Shown: positions 1-8,808, numbered from the stretch's first letter. The stretch is DNA of 64,000 bases from Bordetella parapertussis (GCA_945872285.1 CAMBZR010000005.1:9082-73081), one strand, 5' to 3'. Notes: generated by a model not told the origin, from the sequence alone. A program made the numbers and translations.

Positions 1-972
1 CAAGCGCTCGCAGCCGGCGAACTCACCGCTCTGGGGGGCAACTTGCCCGTGACTCAAGCTGATTTGGAGGCCTGCTCGCACTTGGTCGGTCAGGTCGGCT
101 GTGCCCCCTTTGAGCGAGCGCTCGCGCTTGAGCCAGACGTCATTATCGCCGGCAGAGCTTGTGACACAGCCGTCTTTGCGAGTTTGCCAAAAATGCTGGG
201 CTTTGACATGGCCAATGTGATGCATATGTCCAAGATCATCGAATGCACCTCCATTTGCTGCGAACCTGGTGGGCGCGATGCGATGCTCGCCACGCTTGAC
301 GCGAAGGGTTTTTCGCTTGAAAGCATGAACCCCGAACGACGAGCTACGCCACTTTCGGTCGCGGCGCACAGTCTTTATGAACAAGCCGACCCGATTAGTT
401 TTACCGAGCCTGACGGCACACTGAAGGTCGACGCCGCGCGCTACACCGCGCTTGACGAGCGCCGCACGCATGTCACCGGTGCCACCTGGCAACCCGCGAC
501 ACGCACGACGATCAAAGTCGAAGGCAGTGCCTTGGTCGGCCATCGTGCGGTCTTGCTTGCCGGAACCGCCGACCCACGTTTTATTGCGCAGTTGCGTCCG
601 ATCCTGGCCACTGTTGAGCAAACCACACGCGGCCTCGTGCCCGGCGACTACGAAATTTATCCGAGGCTCTACGGTTTAGACGGCGTGGCACTCTGGACGC
701 AAACGCCGGGCGTACAAGCCGCGCGCGAGGTCTTCCTCTTGATCGAAATCATTGCTCGCGCACCCGAGCTCGCCATGGCTGCCGCAAAAACCTTCAAACA
801 ATTTTTGCTGCACCAAGGTTTTTCGGGTCGGCAATGTACGGGCGGCAATATTGCGTTTCCGTTTACGCCGCCTGAATTGGTCGGTGGCCCAGCGTATCGG
901 TTTGCGGCTTATCACGTGATGCCCGCTGACGATCACGAGCAATTATTCCCCGTCTCAATCGAACAAATCTAA
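1..972 (+). CDS. Acyclic terpene utilisation AtuA-family protein (DUF1446), 3' part
   Basis: The frame is open from the first base, so this is the C-terminal part (about 323 residues) of a gene that starts outside the window; an internal GTG at 43 is not a convincing start. The stretch around VGQVGCAPFERALALEPDVI followed by AGRACDT is typical of the AtuA/DUF1446 family. The family is named after a gene of the Pseudomonas citronellol/geraniol cluster, but its biochemical role is unknown. It is followed after 36 bases by a cysteine hydrolase and an isocitrate-lyase-like gene on the same strand, so it probably belongs to a small catabolic operon. The family call is fairly sure; the substrate cannot be told. 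Confidence 0.8.
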   Translation, partial: QALAAGELTALGGNLPVTQADLEACSHLVGQVGCAPFERALALEPDVIIAGRACDTAVFASLPKMLGFDMANVMHMSKIIECTSICCEPGGRDAMLATLDAKGFSLESMNPERRATPLSVAAHSLYEQADPISFTEPDGTLKVDAARYTALDERRTHVTGATWQPATRTTIKVEGSALVGHRAVLLAGTADPRFIAQLRPILATVEQTTRGLVPGDYEIYPRLYGLDGVALWTQTPGVQAAREVFLLIEIIARAPELAMAAAKTFKQFLLHQGFSGRQCTGGNIAFPFTPPELVGGPAYRFAAYHVMPADDHEQLFPVSIEQI

Positions 973-1008
973 ATACGCCGATACTCGACTCAACACAGGA
1001 CGCCGCGA

Positions 1009-1677
1009 ATGAAAACCATCATGGGCCGCGAAGTTTTAGATACCCTTGACGAGCTCGTTGATCCGCGTTGGACTGCAGTCATCGTGGTCGATGTTCAAAA
1101 CGATTTTTGTCATGTCGACGGACACTTTTCTAAATTCGGAAAAGATGTTGCACGCATGGCACCTGCCGTCAAAAAAATGGTTGATTTTGTTGGCAAAGCG
1201 CAGGCGCTGGGCATGCGAACGATTTTCTTGCGGCAAGCGTCACTGCCCGATGCTCGCATGGACTCGCCCGCGTGGTTGCGCTTTAAAACACGTGATGGCA
1301 AAGCTCCCGACTACACCAAGCGCGGAACTTGGGGCTACGAATTTGTTGACGGCTTGTCCGTACAATACGCAGACTGGGTGGTTGAAAAATTTCGACCCGA
1401 CGGCTTTGTTGGTACCAATCTCGATCACATCCTGCGCACGCAGGGGATTCAAAGCGTCATTATTTTGGGGACCGTGACTGAAGGTTGCGTCGAATCCACC
1501 GTGCGGTCTGCCTCGTATCACGACTATTACGTCGTCGTGCTTGAAGACGCAGTGGCAACACCCAATGCGTTACTCCATGAGGGCTCTCTAAACTTCTTTC
1601 GGGCGCGCTATCCAATTCATCCCTGCGATACCGTGCTCGCTGCCATTCAAACCGCAAAACAAAAGGTCTTGTCATGA
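1009..1677 (+). CDS. Cysteine hydrolase, isochorismatase-like family
   Basis: This 222-residue protein has the isochorismatase-like fold, whose members hydrolyse amides, carbamates or vinyl ethers. The catalytic triad is visible: Asp28 in VVDVQNDF, Lys127 in VVEKF and the nucleophile Cys160 in GTVTEGCVES. Length fits the family. The stop codon overlaps the next start by four bases (ATGA), so translation is probably coupled to the isocitrate-lyase-like gene. Substrate is unknown; N-carbamoyl or other amide hydrolysis within a catabolic pathway shared with the AtuA-like gene is an inference from position only. Confidence 0.85.
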   Translation: MKTIMGREVLDTLDELVDPRWTAVIVVDVQNDFCHVDGHFSKFGKDVARMAPAVKKMVDFVGKAQALGMRTIFLRQASLPDARMDSPAWLRFKTRDGKAPDYTKRGTWGYEFVDGLSVQYADWVVEKFRPDGFVGTNLDHILRTQGIQSVIILGTVTEGCVESTVRSASYHDYYVVVLEDAVATPNALLHEGSLNFFRARYPIHPCDTVLAAIQTAKQKVLS

Positions 1678-2612
1678 GTCTCTCAATGCCCCTTTCGCTC
1701 GGCATTCATCCCGGAAAAAATCAACAGTTGCGCGCACTCATTGCCGACCCTGCGCTGCTGGTCGCGCCTGGCGCCTTTGACTGCCTGACGATTCGACTCG
1801 CCGAACAGGCAGGGTGCAAAGCAGCGTATATGACCGGCTCGGGGGTATCAATCACGCGTCTGGGCGCACCCGACGTTGCTCTGCTGTCTTTTGCCGAAAT
1901 TCTGGATCAGGCCAAACGTATGGCCGACGTCACCACCATCCCGATCATTGCCGATGCCGATACCGGGTATGGCGGGCCTCTAAACGTGATTCGTACCGTG
2001 CGTGAGTTCGAGCGCGCGGGCATCAGTGGCATCCAAATCGAAGATCAAGCTTGGCCAAAACGCTGCGGACACGAGCCTGGTCGTCGAATCGTCTCGACTG
2101 AAGAAATGGTGGGGCGCATTAAAGCAGCCGTCGATACGCGGCACGATCCGAATGTCGTCATCATCGCGCGTACCGATGCCCGCAGTGATCTAGGCATCGA
2201 TGCGGCGATCGAACGCTCGCAGCGCTACGCCGAAGCCGGCGCAGATGTGTGCTTTCTGGAGTCGCCAGAGTCTGCTGACGAAATGCGTTTGCTCAACCAA
2301 CAAGTCAAGATACCCACGCTGGCGAATCTGGTTGAAGGGGGACGCACGCCGATGCTTCCCGTTGATCAACTCACCGCCTTGGGCTATAGCGTCGCAATCT
2401 TTCCGAATTCAATGACCCGCGTCATTGCTTCGGTTGGCAAGGCCTTATACGAAGAGTTAGCACGCAAGGGCTCGAGCGCGGCGTTCTCGGATCGCATGGT
2501 GGATCATCGCAGCCTCTGGAATCTTTTTGAATACCCGGCTTTCATGGAGCTTGAAAGCCGTTATGTTGACCCCGCCGCAGCGATCGAGGTCATCCCGAGT
2601 TTGAAGCCGTAA
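1674..2612 (+). CDS. Isocitrate lyase/PEP mutase family enzyme
   Basis: This 312-residue TIM-barrel protein belongs to the PEP mutase/isocitrate lyase superfamily, which makes or breaks C-C or C-P bonds next to a carboxylate. Visible are the Mg-binding aspartates in IIADADTGYGG (Asp94, Asp96) and the lyase signature PKRCGH with Cys131, which points to a lyase such as 2-methylisocitrate lyase or a related carboxyvinyl enzyme rather than a PEP mutase. The size is that of the short family, not of glyoxylate-cycle isocitrate lyase. No prpC or prpD is adjacent, so a methylcitrate-cycle role is not supported. It is the last gene of the AtuA/hydrolase run. Confidence 0.85.
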   Translation: MSLSMPLSLGIHPGKNQQLRALIADPALLVAPGAFDCLTIRLAEQAGCKAAYMTGSGVSITRLGAPDVALLSFAEILDQAKRMADVTTIPIIADADTGYGGPLNVIRTVREFERAGISGIQIEDQAWPKRCGHEPGRRIVSTEEMVGRIKAAVDTRHDPNVVIIARTDARSDLGIDAAIERSQRYAEAGADVCFLESPESADEMRLLNQQVKIPTLANLVEGGRTPMLPVDQLTALGYSVAIFPNSMTRVIASVGKALYEELARKGSSAAFSDRMVDHRSLWNLFEYPAFMELESRYVDPAAAIEVIPSLKP

Positions 2613-2669
2613 GAATCCCCATACCCTCCCGCGTCAGCTGCGTCCGTCAAGACGAGGTCGGGGAGCTTG

Positions 2670-3671
2670 TCAATTCAAGCGAATCCCAAGCTCTTTCACC
2701 AAAGGCTGCATCAACAGACGCTCTTGCGTAATCGTCTCCGCCATTTGTTGCGGTGTGCTGCCCACCGGCATCATGCCCAGCGTTTCTAACTGTTTGAGCA
2801 TAGCGGGCTCTTGCAAAATTTGCGCAACAGTTTTTTGAATCAACGCAACGCGCTCTGCTGGGATCCCGGCCGGCCCCATTAACCCAAGCCACGGAAGGGA
2901 CGAATAACCAGACAAGCCAGCTTCTGAAAGAGTTGGCGTGTCTGGCAAACCCGCAAAGCGCTCGGGGCTGGTAATCGCAATCGCCCGCACCCGTCCACCA
3001 TCTAGCATTGCCCGTGCGCTAGACGGCGCTTCAAGCGCGATATCAAGCTGGCCACCTACCAGATCACCCTGCGTCTTGCTGGCTGCGTTGGCGGGCGCAT
3101 ACACAGCCTTGATGCCGACACGGCGCGCGGTTTGCTCCCAGACCATATGAAAGGCAGACCCAATGGCATACGAGCCAATCGTCAGATCGCGGGTTTTGGC
3201 CTGCTGCACAAAATCTTGCCAGGTTTTAAAGGGGCTGTCTTGCCGCACAATAAAAATAAACGGCGTACGCGCCACCAGTGAAATCGGCTGTAAATCTTTG
3301 ATGGGATCGTACGGTAGGCTATCGACCGCAAACGGCATGATGGTGACAGACGACGCGGCCACCATCCCGATCGTGTAACCATCCGCCGGAGCTTTGACCA
3401 GCGCGGTCGTGCTGACAATGCCTGCACCGCCCGGACGATTTTCAACCACAACGGGCTGACCCCAGACCGCAGTGAGACGTGTGGCTAATATCCTCAAAAT
3501 CACGTCGATCGGGCCGCCGGGCGGGTTAGAGACAATAATCTTGACCGGCTTGTCGGGGTAAGCGCCCGAGGTTTGAGCCTGCGCCCCACGCGGGCCCAAC
3601 ATAAACAGGCTACAAACGCCCACCGTCATCACAAACAGGGCGACACGAGACAGCTGGATATTGATTCGCAT
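2670..3671 (-). CDS. Tripartite tricarboxylate transporter receptor (Bug family)
   Basis: A periplasmic solute-binding protein of 333 residues with an N-terminal signal peptide ending near residue 33 (GAQAQ). The mature start YPDKPVKIIV and the motif VVENRPGGAGIVSTT are standard for Bug receptors, which bind carboxylic acids and feed TctAB-type or orphan systems. A good ribosome binding site (AAAGGA) precedes ATG. The gene lies 23 bases downstream of a carboxylesterase on the same strand, so the two are probably co-transcribed, which would fit binding of an acid released from, or related to, an ester substrate. No membrane TctA/TctB genes are nearby. It converges on the isocitrate-lyase-like gene. 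Confidence 0.9.
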   Translation of the reverse strand: MRINIQLSRVALFVMTVGVCSLFMLGPRGAQAQTSGAYPDKPVKIIVSNPPGGPIDVILRILATRLTAVWGQPVVVENRPGGAGIVSTTALVKAPADGYTIGMVAASSVTIMPFAVDSLPYDPIKDLQPISLVARTPFIFIVRQDSPFKTWQDFVQQAKTRDLTIGSYAIGSAFHMVWEQTARRVGIKAVYAPANAASKTQGDLVGGQLDIALEAPSSARAMLDGGRVRAIAITSPERFAGLPDTPTLSEAGLSGYSSLPWLGLMGPAGIPAERVALIQKTVAQILQEPAMLKQLETLGMMPVGSTPQQMAETITQERLLMQPLVKELGIRLN

Positions 3672-3694
3672 ACTGATGATCCTTTGTTTAAATA

Positions 3695-4972
3695 TTATTC
3701 AAAAACATGCACCATCGGGCTAGGTGCCCAGCCAGGCGAGCGGCCATGGATGAACGCAAGCCAGGCGCTCTGCATCTGCTCGACCAGGCGCGCACCCTGC
3801 TCTGGGGTCATCCCCTGCAGCATCGCAGCCCCGTCAAAGGTCTCTAAATTACCAAAGACGAACGGCAGCTCGCTGCAATGACAAGCGCCGAACACTGTAT
3901 TAGGCCCATAGGCAAACTCAAACACCCACGCTTGCCGACCGGCGGCGTGCGCGTCGCTCGCCCATTGCCGCGACGGTGCGCCAAAGATTTTTTCACCAAG
4001 CTGTTGACTGACAAGATCGCGCTCGGCGCCCGGAAATGCCGTCATTTCATCGCGCGTGTAGCCTAGCAATACATCGGCACGAGTCGCCGCCTGCTGCATC
4101 AGTGGGGCAAGCGGCAAGCTAAAAAAATCTTCCTCGCCCACCGGACAAAACAAACTGCGGCTCGCGCCTTCTTCTTTGAGTGCGGCCATGACGCTCGGAG
4201 CCTGTTGCGCAGCCAATAAACTGGCTACCGGCAAGGCACGCGCCTGCTCAAGCGTCTGCGCACCTGTCGCCTGCAAAAACACGCGACTGAGGTGGGCGGC
4301 TTGCGCGGGCTCACGAAACCCGCGCCCGAGCGAGGCGCTCTGCAAAATCGCACGGTTAAACAGAGGCGCACGCGCGAGCATCGCTGCAATATTGAAGCCC
4401 CCCGCCGACTGGCCCATCATGGTGATGTTGGCAGAGTCTCCGCCAAAATGTTCGATATTGTCGACAACCCAGCGTACTGCAGCTTCTTCATCGAGTAGCC
4501 CAACGTTGGCAGTTTCACCCGGCACATACAACCACCCCAGCGCGGCAAGCCGATAATTGACCCCGACCACCACGCAGTCACCCTTTTCGGCTAAGCGGGT
4601 GCCGTCGTACCAAGCCAGCGCGCCGCCACCGCTTTGCCAGGCGCCGCCATGCAACCACACGACCACTGGGCGCTTGCGTTGATCACAGGCGGGTGTCCAG
4701 ATTGCTAAGCGTAAGCAGTCTTCGTCTTGCGCGGCCTCAAAATCACCCATGACCGTACGCAGGCGTGAGGGCAACTGCGGGCACACTGGCCCCGCTTGGG
4801 TCGCATCAAACGGCGACTGTGGCCCTAAGGCTTGCGGTGGGGCAAAGCGCCAGGCGCCAGTTGGGGCCTGGGCATACCGCAGGCCTAAGAACTGCGTGAC
4901 CGTCTGGGTTCGCAGGCCCGTGACTTGACCTTGTTTTAGGATAACGGTGACGGGCTGTGGGGCGATCGACAT
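3695..4972 (-). CDS. Carboxylesterase family protein (type B alpha/beta hydrolase)
   Basis: A type-B carboxylesterase-like alpha/beta hydrolase of 425 residues. Seen in order are the N-terminal FLGLRYAQAP segment, the oxyanion-hole region VVVWLHGGAW and the nucleophile elbow MMGQSAGGFN with the catalytic serine. No clear signal peptide follows the chosen ATG, so it is probably cytoplasmic. I chose the ATG at 4972 because family similarity begins just after it; an upstream TTG at 5047 would add 25 unlikely residues and reach towards the divergent Lrp gene. The protein is shorter than eukaryotic homologues, as is common in bacteria. Ester substrate unknown. Confidence 0.85.
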   Translation of the reverse strand: MSIAPQPVTVILKQGQVTGLRTQTVTQFLGLRYAQAPTGAWRFAPPQALGPQSPFDATQAGPVCPQLPSRLRTVMGDFEAAQDEDCLRLAIWTPACDQRKRPVVVWLHGGAWQSGGGALAWYDGTRLAEKGDCVVVGVNYRLAALGWLYVPGETANVGLLDEEAAVRWVVDNIEHFGGDSANITMMGQSAGGFNIAAMLARAPLFNRAILQSASLGRGFREPAQAAHLSRVFLQATGAQTLEQARALPVASLLAAQQAPSVMAALKEEGASRSLFCPVGEEDFFSLPLAPLMQQAATRADVLLGYTRDEMTAFPGAERDLVSQQLGEKIFGAPSRQWASDAHAAGRQAWVFEFAYGPNTVFGACHCSELPFVFGNLETFDGAAMLQGMTPEQGARLVEQMQSAWLAFIHGRSPGWAPSPMVHVFE

Positions 4973-5036
4973 AGGGCGCTGAGATCCGTGTGAAAAGTTT
5001 CTAACAACATTACAGCAGAAATCACTAAAATCAAGT

Positions 5037-5067
5037 CCTTGAACCAAGGTTTTACCTGCCTTTTACT
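5037..5067 (+). promoter_or_regulatory. Candidate promoter and small inverted repeat before the Lrp gene
   Basis: TTGAAC at 5039-5044 and TTTACT at 5062-5067 are 17 bases apart and could be the -35 and -10 of the Lrp-type gene. The -35 lies within a 13-base inverted repeat CCTTG-AAC-CAAGG (5037-5049), a possible operator. A start of transcription just after 5070 would exclude the TTG at 5071 as start codon. The match to consensus is only partial, so this is tentative. Confidence 0.3.
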
Positions 5068-5091
5068 GTTTTGACTTTTCGGATCTGCGCC

Positions 5092-5577
5092 GTGACGATA
5101 AAAGACCCCTTGCGCCCGCTCGACCGCATCGACCTGAAGATACTCGATGTCTTACAACGTGATGGTCGCATCTCGATGACCGACTTGGCCGAGCGTGTAA
5201 ACCTGTCTGCGACCCCTTGTTCAGAACGCGTCAAGCGCCTCGAGCGTGAGGGCATCATCATGGGCTATTACGCGCGCGTCAACCCGGCCGCGCTTGGCAA
5301 GAGTCTGTTGGTGTTCCTTGAGATCAAGCTCTCGACAAAATCCGATGAGGTTTTTGAAAAGGTCAAAAAAGAACTTGAATACGTGCCTGAGGTCATGGAA
5401 TGCCACCTTGTGTCAGGCGATTTTGATTATTTAATCAAGGCGCGCTTGGCCGAAATGAGCAAATATCGCCAGCTTTTGGGCGAGATCCTCAAACGTCTGC
5501 CCGCCTCAGCCGAGTCGCGCAGCTATGTTGTGATGGAAGAAATCAAAGAAACGCTGTACTTGGCTGTTGACCGCTAA
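5092..5577 (+). CDS. Lrp/AsnC family transcriptional regulator
   Basis: A feast/famine regulator of about 161 residues: an N-terminal winged helix (LDRIDLKILDVLQRDGRISM, then the recognition region SATPCSERVKRLEREGII) and a C-terminal RAM domain that binds amino acids and builds the octamer. I chose GTG at 5092 because LRPLDRIDLKIL homology starts right after it; TTG at 5071 is in frame but lies where transcription probably begins. It diverges from the esterase-Bug pair and may control that pair and itself. The effector cannot be read from sequence. Confidence 0.85.
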   Translation: MTIKDPLRPLDRIDLKILDVLQRDGRISMTDLAERVNLSATPCSERVKRLEREGIIMGYYARVNPAALGKSLLVFLEIKLSTKSDEVFEKVKKELEYVPEVMECHLVSGDFDYLIKARLAEMSKYRQLLGEILKRLPASAESRSYVVMEEIKETLYLAVDR

Positions 5578-5644
5578 GAAAGTATTCTGACAACCGTGAA
5601 CACTAACGCGCGCTGCGCGCACCGACTTTGACGCGCAAACAGTT

Positions 5645-7120
5645 CTAGGCTAGCGTGCGGATGAAATCCCATAAAACGGGATGATCTGAGTTGGCCACGT
5701 TAAAACGAAACCAATTCGAGGCGCGATCTTCTGGCCGAAAATACGCGCCAGGGGCTAACCAGATGCCATGCTTCAAGGCGCGCGTCGCGACACTCGTACT
5801 TTGTTTAGCATCGATCGGCAGACGTCCCCACAAAAATAAGCCTGCTTCAGGTTGAGCAAAAACCTCAACGCCTGCGGCCAACATACTTACGCACACACGT
5901 TGGTGTGTTTGTTTAAGTTTGTCGGTTAAAAATTTAAGATGTTGTTGGTAGTGACCGTCACTCAAGACATTGGCCACCACACGCTCAGTCACCTCGGACG
6001 AGGTTAAGCCAACGGCCATTTTGCTGCGCGCCAAACTTGCCAGGATGTCGGCATGCGCGGCCACATAGCCCACTCGCAGCGTGGGCGTAATCGTTTTCGA
6101 AAAACCTGAAATATAAATGACGCGACGCAGCCCCTCGAGCGCGGCAAGGCACGGCGCGCCTTCGGGTGCGAGCTCGCGATAAATATCATCTTCAATCACC
6201 CATAAGCCGTGCTGCTCGGCGATCTCAAGCAAGCGCTTAGCGCTGCCCAACGGCAGCGTGGTGCCCGAAGGATTTTGCAACACGGTATTGACAAAGATCG
6301 CTTTGGGGCGCGCGCGCTTGATGAGTTGTGCGAGCTGATCGAGATCATGCCCGTCGACGTTACGCGGCAAGCCCACGACCTTCAGGCCGGCAAGCTGCAA
6401 GATTTGCAGCAGATTGCAATAACAAGGGTCTTCAACAACGACCGTGTCTCCGGGTTGCAACAGCGTGCGCACCACCAAATCAAGTGCTTGCGTCGCGCCC
6501 TGTGTCAACAGCACATTTGCAGACTCTGCCGGTATGTCATTGCGCCTGAGTCTGGCCGCGATTTGCTCGCGCAGCGTCGCCATGCCGTAAGGGTGCCCAT
6601 AGCCTCCAAAACGCGCGCCGGGCACACGGCTCAGGGTGCGCAAGGCATGCTGCAAGCCGCTTTCGTTGATCCACTCGCCAGGGAGCCAACCGCAGCCTGC
6701 CTTAATCGGCACCGAGTGGTCGGCGAATACGTCTGACAACAGCCACGCCGCGTTCAGGCTAGGTGCAGACCACCCGGGCGCAGCTGGGGGCGGCGTTGCC
6801 CGCTTGTCCACCACGCGATACGAGGCGCCGCGCTTGGCCACCACCTGCCCCGACGCCACTAAGCGCTGATACGCCTCTGAGACGGTAAATGCGCTGAGAC
6901 CCTGCTCACGGGCAAGTTGACGCACTGAGGGCAAGGCATCGCCCGCTCGTAAGGCGCGGCTAGCGATCGAGGCGGTCAGCGTGGCGACGATTTGCTCGAC
7001 CAAGCTGCGCTCAGCGTTTCGATTAAGGTCCAGTGTGAAAGCCAAGTTTGGCACCTCGTTGGTGAAAGCGGGCAGGCCAGTCCGTCGAAGTCGGGTGACT
7101 TTTATCCGCGGTTGCCCCAT
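5645..7120 (-). CDS. MocR-type regulator (GntR winged helix fused to aminotransferase fold)
   Basis: A MocR/GabR-type protein of about 491 residues. The N-terminal GntR helix-turn-helix (LPSVRQLAREQGLSAFTVSEAYQ region) is joined to a fold-type I aminotransferase domain with VIEDDIYREL and the PLP-lysine motif ISGFSKTITPTLRVGYV. Such proteins sense PLP-bound amino compounds and usually act on a divergent gene; here that is an omega-amino-acid aminotransferase. An in-frame ATG at 7171 is unlikely because it would put a perfect operator-like repeat (7141-7182) inside the gene. ATG at 7120 is used; GTG at 7054 is also possible. Confidence 0.88.
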   Translation of the reverse strand: MGQPRIKVTRLRRTGLPAFTNEVPNLAFTLDLNRNAERSLVEQIVATLTASIASRALRAGDALPSVRQLAREQGLSAFTVSEAYQRLVASGQVVAKRGASYRVVDKRATPPPAAPGWSAPSLNAAWLLSDVFADHSVPIKAGCGWLPGEWINESGLQHALRTLSRVPGARFGGYGHPYGMATLREQIAARLRRNDIPAESANVLLTQGATQALDLVVRTLLQPGDTVVVEDPCYCNLLQILQLAGLKVVGLPRNVDGHDLDQLAQLIKRARPKAIFVNTVLQNPSGTTLPLGSAKRLLEIAEQHGLWVIEDDIYRELAPEGAPCLAALEGLRRVIYISGFSKTITPTLRVGYVAAHADILASLARSKMAVGLTSSEVTERVVANVLSDGHYQQHLKFLTDKLKQTHQRVCVSMLAAGVEVFAQPEAGLFLWGRLPIDAKQSTSVATRALKHGIWLAPGAYFRPEDRASNWFRFNVANSDHPVLWDFIRTLA

Positions 7121-7140
7121 AACAACCGCAGCGGCCGGAC

Positions 7141-7182
7141 AACCAGTACAGTTTGCCACATATTTATGCAACTGTACTGGTT
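7141..7182. promoter_or_regulatory. Perfect 13-bp inverted repeat, likely MocR operator with back-to-back promoters
   Basis: AACCAGTACAGTT (7141-7153) is repeated exactly in reverse complement as AACTGTACTGGTT (7170-7182), with 16 bases between. Each arm contains TACTGG; a TTGCCA lies 16 bases before it rightwards (7153-7158) and a TTGCAT 17 bases before it leftwards (7171-7166). The arms could thus carry the -10 boxes of two outward promoters. Position between a MocR gene and its divergent aminotransferase gene supports operator function; binding is inferred. Confidence 0.65.
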
Positions 7183-7237
7183 GCGAGTCGCCTTGCAGCG
7201 CTACAGTAGGCGTACAACCCGATTACCGGAGAACCCC

Positions 7238-8584
7238 ATGAATGCTGTTACCGAAGCCATCAGCCTGTCCAGCTCTGTGGACATGACCAATTTCTGGATG
7301 CCTTTTACAGGCAACCGTCAGTTCAAAGCTGCCCCGCGCATTCTTAAAAGTGCCAAAGATATGCACTTCACCACCATGGATGGCCAGAAGGTGCTCGATG
7401 CCAGCGCCGGCCTCTGGTGCGTCAACGCCGGTCACGGCCGCGCAGAAATCATCGAAGCTGTGCACAAGCAAATGCAAGAGCTTGATTACGCACCACCCTT
7501 TCAAATGGCTCACCCTTTGGCGTTTGAAGCCGCAAGGGTAGTCGCGGACCTCATGCCTAAAGGTTTGGATCGCATCTTTTTTGCGAACTCTGGTTCTGAA
7601 GCTGTCGACACCGCGCTCAAGATGGCACTGGCCTATCATCGCTCGCGTGGCGAAGGCCAGCGCACGCGCCTCATCGGTCGCGAGCGCGGTTACAGCGGTG
7701 TGGGTTTTGGTGGCATTTCAGTTGGCGGTATTGTTGCGAACCGTAAGGCCTACTCGGCTAATCTGATTCCCGGCGTTGATCACATTCCGCACACCCATAG
7801 CATCCCTGACATGGGCTTTAGCAAAGGCCAACCGCAATGGGGCATGCACCTCGCTGACCATCTTGAAAGCCTGTGCGCCTTGCACGATGCCTCAACCATT
7901 GCGGCCGTGATCGTTGAGCCAGTTGCCGGTTCAACCGGCGTGCTGGTGCCGCCGGTGGGCTACCTGCAACGCTTGCGCGAGATCTGCACCAAGCACGGCA
8001 TCTTGCTGATTTTTGATGAAGTGATCACCGGCTTCGGTCGTTTGGGCAAAGCCACTGCCAGCGAATACTTTGGCGTGACCCCTGACATGATTACGATGGC
8101 TAAAGCGATCAACAACGCTTCGATTCCGATGTCAGCTGTTGCAGCGAACACGCAGATCTATGACACCATTATCAACGCCAGCCCAGCCAATGCGATTGAA
8201 ATGTTTCATGGCTACACCTACTCATCGCACCCCGCCGCTGCAGCCGCCTGCCTGGCAACTCAAGAAATCTACAAGCGCGAGAAATTGTTCGAGCGCTCGT
8301 TTGCTCTGGCTCCGAAGTTTGAAAAAGCCATCCATGCACTGCGTGGCGAGCCTTACGTCAAAGACATCCGTAACCTAGGCTTGATGGGTGCGGTTGAACT
8401 TGAGTCGCGCCCAGGCGCGCCTGGTGCACGCGCGTACGACGTATTTTTAAAGTGTATGGAGATGGGCGTTTTGGTGCGCTACACCGGCGAAAGCATTGCG
8501 TTCTCGCCACCGCTGATTGTCAGCGAAGACCAGATCGACGAAATTTTCAACACGGTTAAAAAAGCGATTCATCTGGTCGCTTAG
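7238..8584 (+). CDS. Omega-amino acid--pyruvate aminotransferase (class III)
   Basis: A class-III PLP aminotransferase of 448 residues, closest in appearance to beta-alanine/omega-amino acid:pyruvate transaminases. Typical segments are MTNFWMPFTGNRQFK near the N terminus, FFANSGSEAVDTALKMA, the cofactor-binding LIFDEVITGFGR and the Schiff-base lysine in TMAKAINNASIPM. ATG at 7238 has GGAG six bases upstream; an open frame further upstream lacks family similarity. The enzyme would move the terminal amino group of beta-alanine or similar compounds to pyruvate, giving malonate semialdehyde and alanine. No semialdehyde dehydrogenase gene is adjacent. The divergent MocR gene is its likely regulator. 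Confidence 0.9.
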   Translation: MNAVTEAISLSSSVDMTNFWMPFTGNRQFKAAPRILKSAKDMHFTTMDGQKVLDASAGLWCVNAGHGRAEIIEAVHKQMQELDYAPPFQMAHPLAFEAARVVADLMPKGLDRIFFANSGSEAVDTALKMALAYHRSRGEGQRTRLIGRERGYSGVGFGGISVGGIVANRKAYSANLIPGVDHIPHTHSIPDMGFSKGQPQWGMHLADHLESLCALHDASTIAAVIVEPVAGSTGVLVPPVGYLQRLREICTKHGILLIFDEVITGFGRLGKATASEYFGVTPDMITMAKAINNASIPMSAVAANTQIYDTIINASPANAIEMFHGYTYSSHPAAAAACLATQEIYKREKLFERSFALAPKFEKAIHALRGEPYVKDIRNLGLMGAVELESRPGAPGARAYDVFLKCMEMGVLVRYTGESIAFSPPLIVSEDQIDEIFNTVKKAIHLVA

Positions 8585-8609
8585 TTTTCGGGTCCGGCTC
8601 ACAACAAAG

Positions 8610-8635
8610 AAGGCGCTTCGGCGCTTTTTTTGTTT
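8610..8635 (+). terminator. Rho-independent terminator after the aminotransferase gene
   Basis: AAGGCGC and GCGCTTT pair around a TTCG tetraloop (one G-U pair), followed by a T-rich tract. It lies 25 bases after the aminotransferase stop codon. Confidence 0.85.
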
Positions 8636-8808
8636 TCGCGAGCCGTGAGACGCCAACAACAAGCCAGAAGCTCCGCCAACGATTATGATGCGGCTTACTC
8701 CATTTTGCCGTGGCGCTTTGTAATGCCCTGGCTCGGCGTCATGCCGGAGCACCATACATAACGGCCTGTGGCTCTTATGACTTAACCTTTGCAGGATTCT
8801 TTTCACTT

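Noticed and set aside
4973..5047. TTG at 5047 as start of the carboxylesterase
   Set aside because: The extra 25 residues show no family similarity and the ATG at 4972 lies just before the conserved domain.
7118..7171. Start of the MocR gene at ATG 7171
   Set aside because: It would place the left arm and spacer of a perfect operator-like repeat, and both promoter-like boxes, inside the coding sequence; ATG 7120 avoids this.
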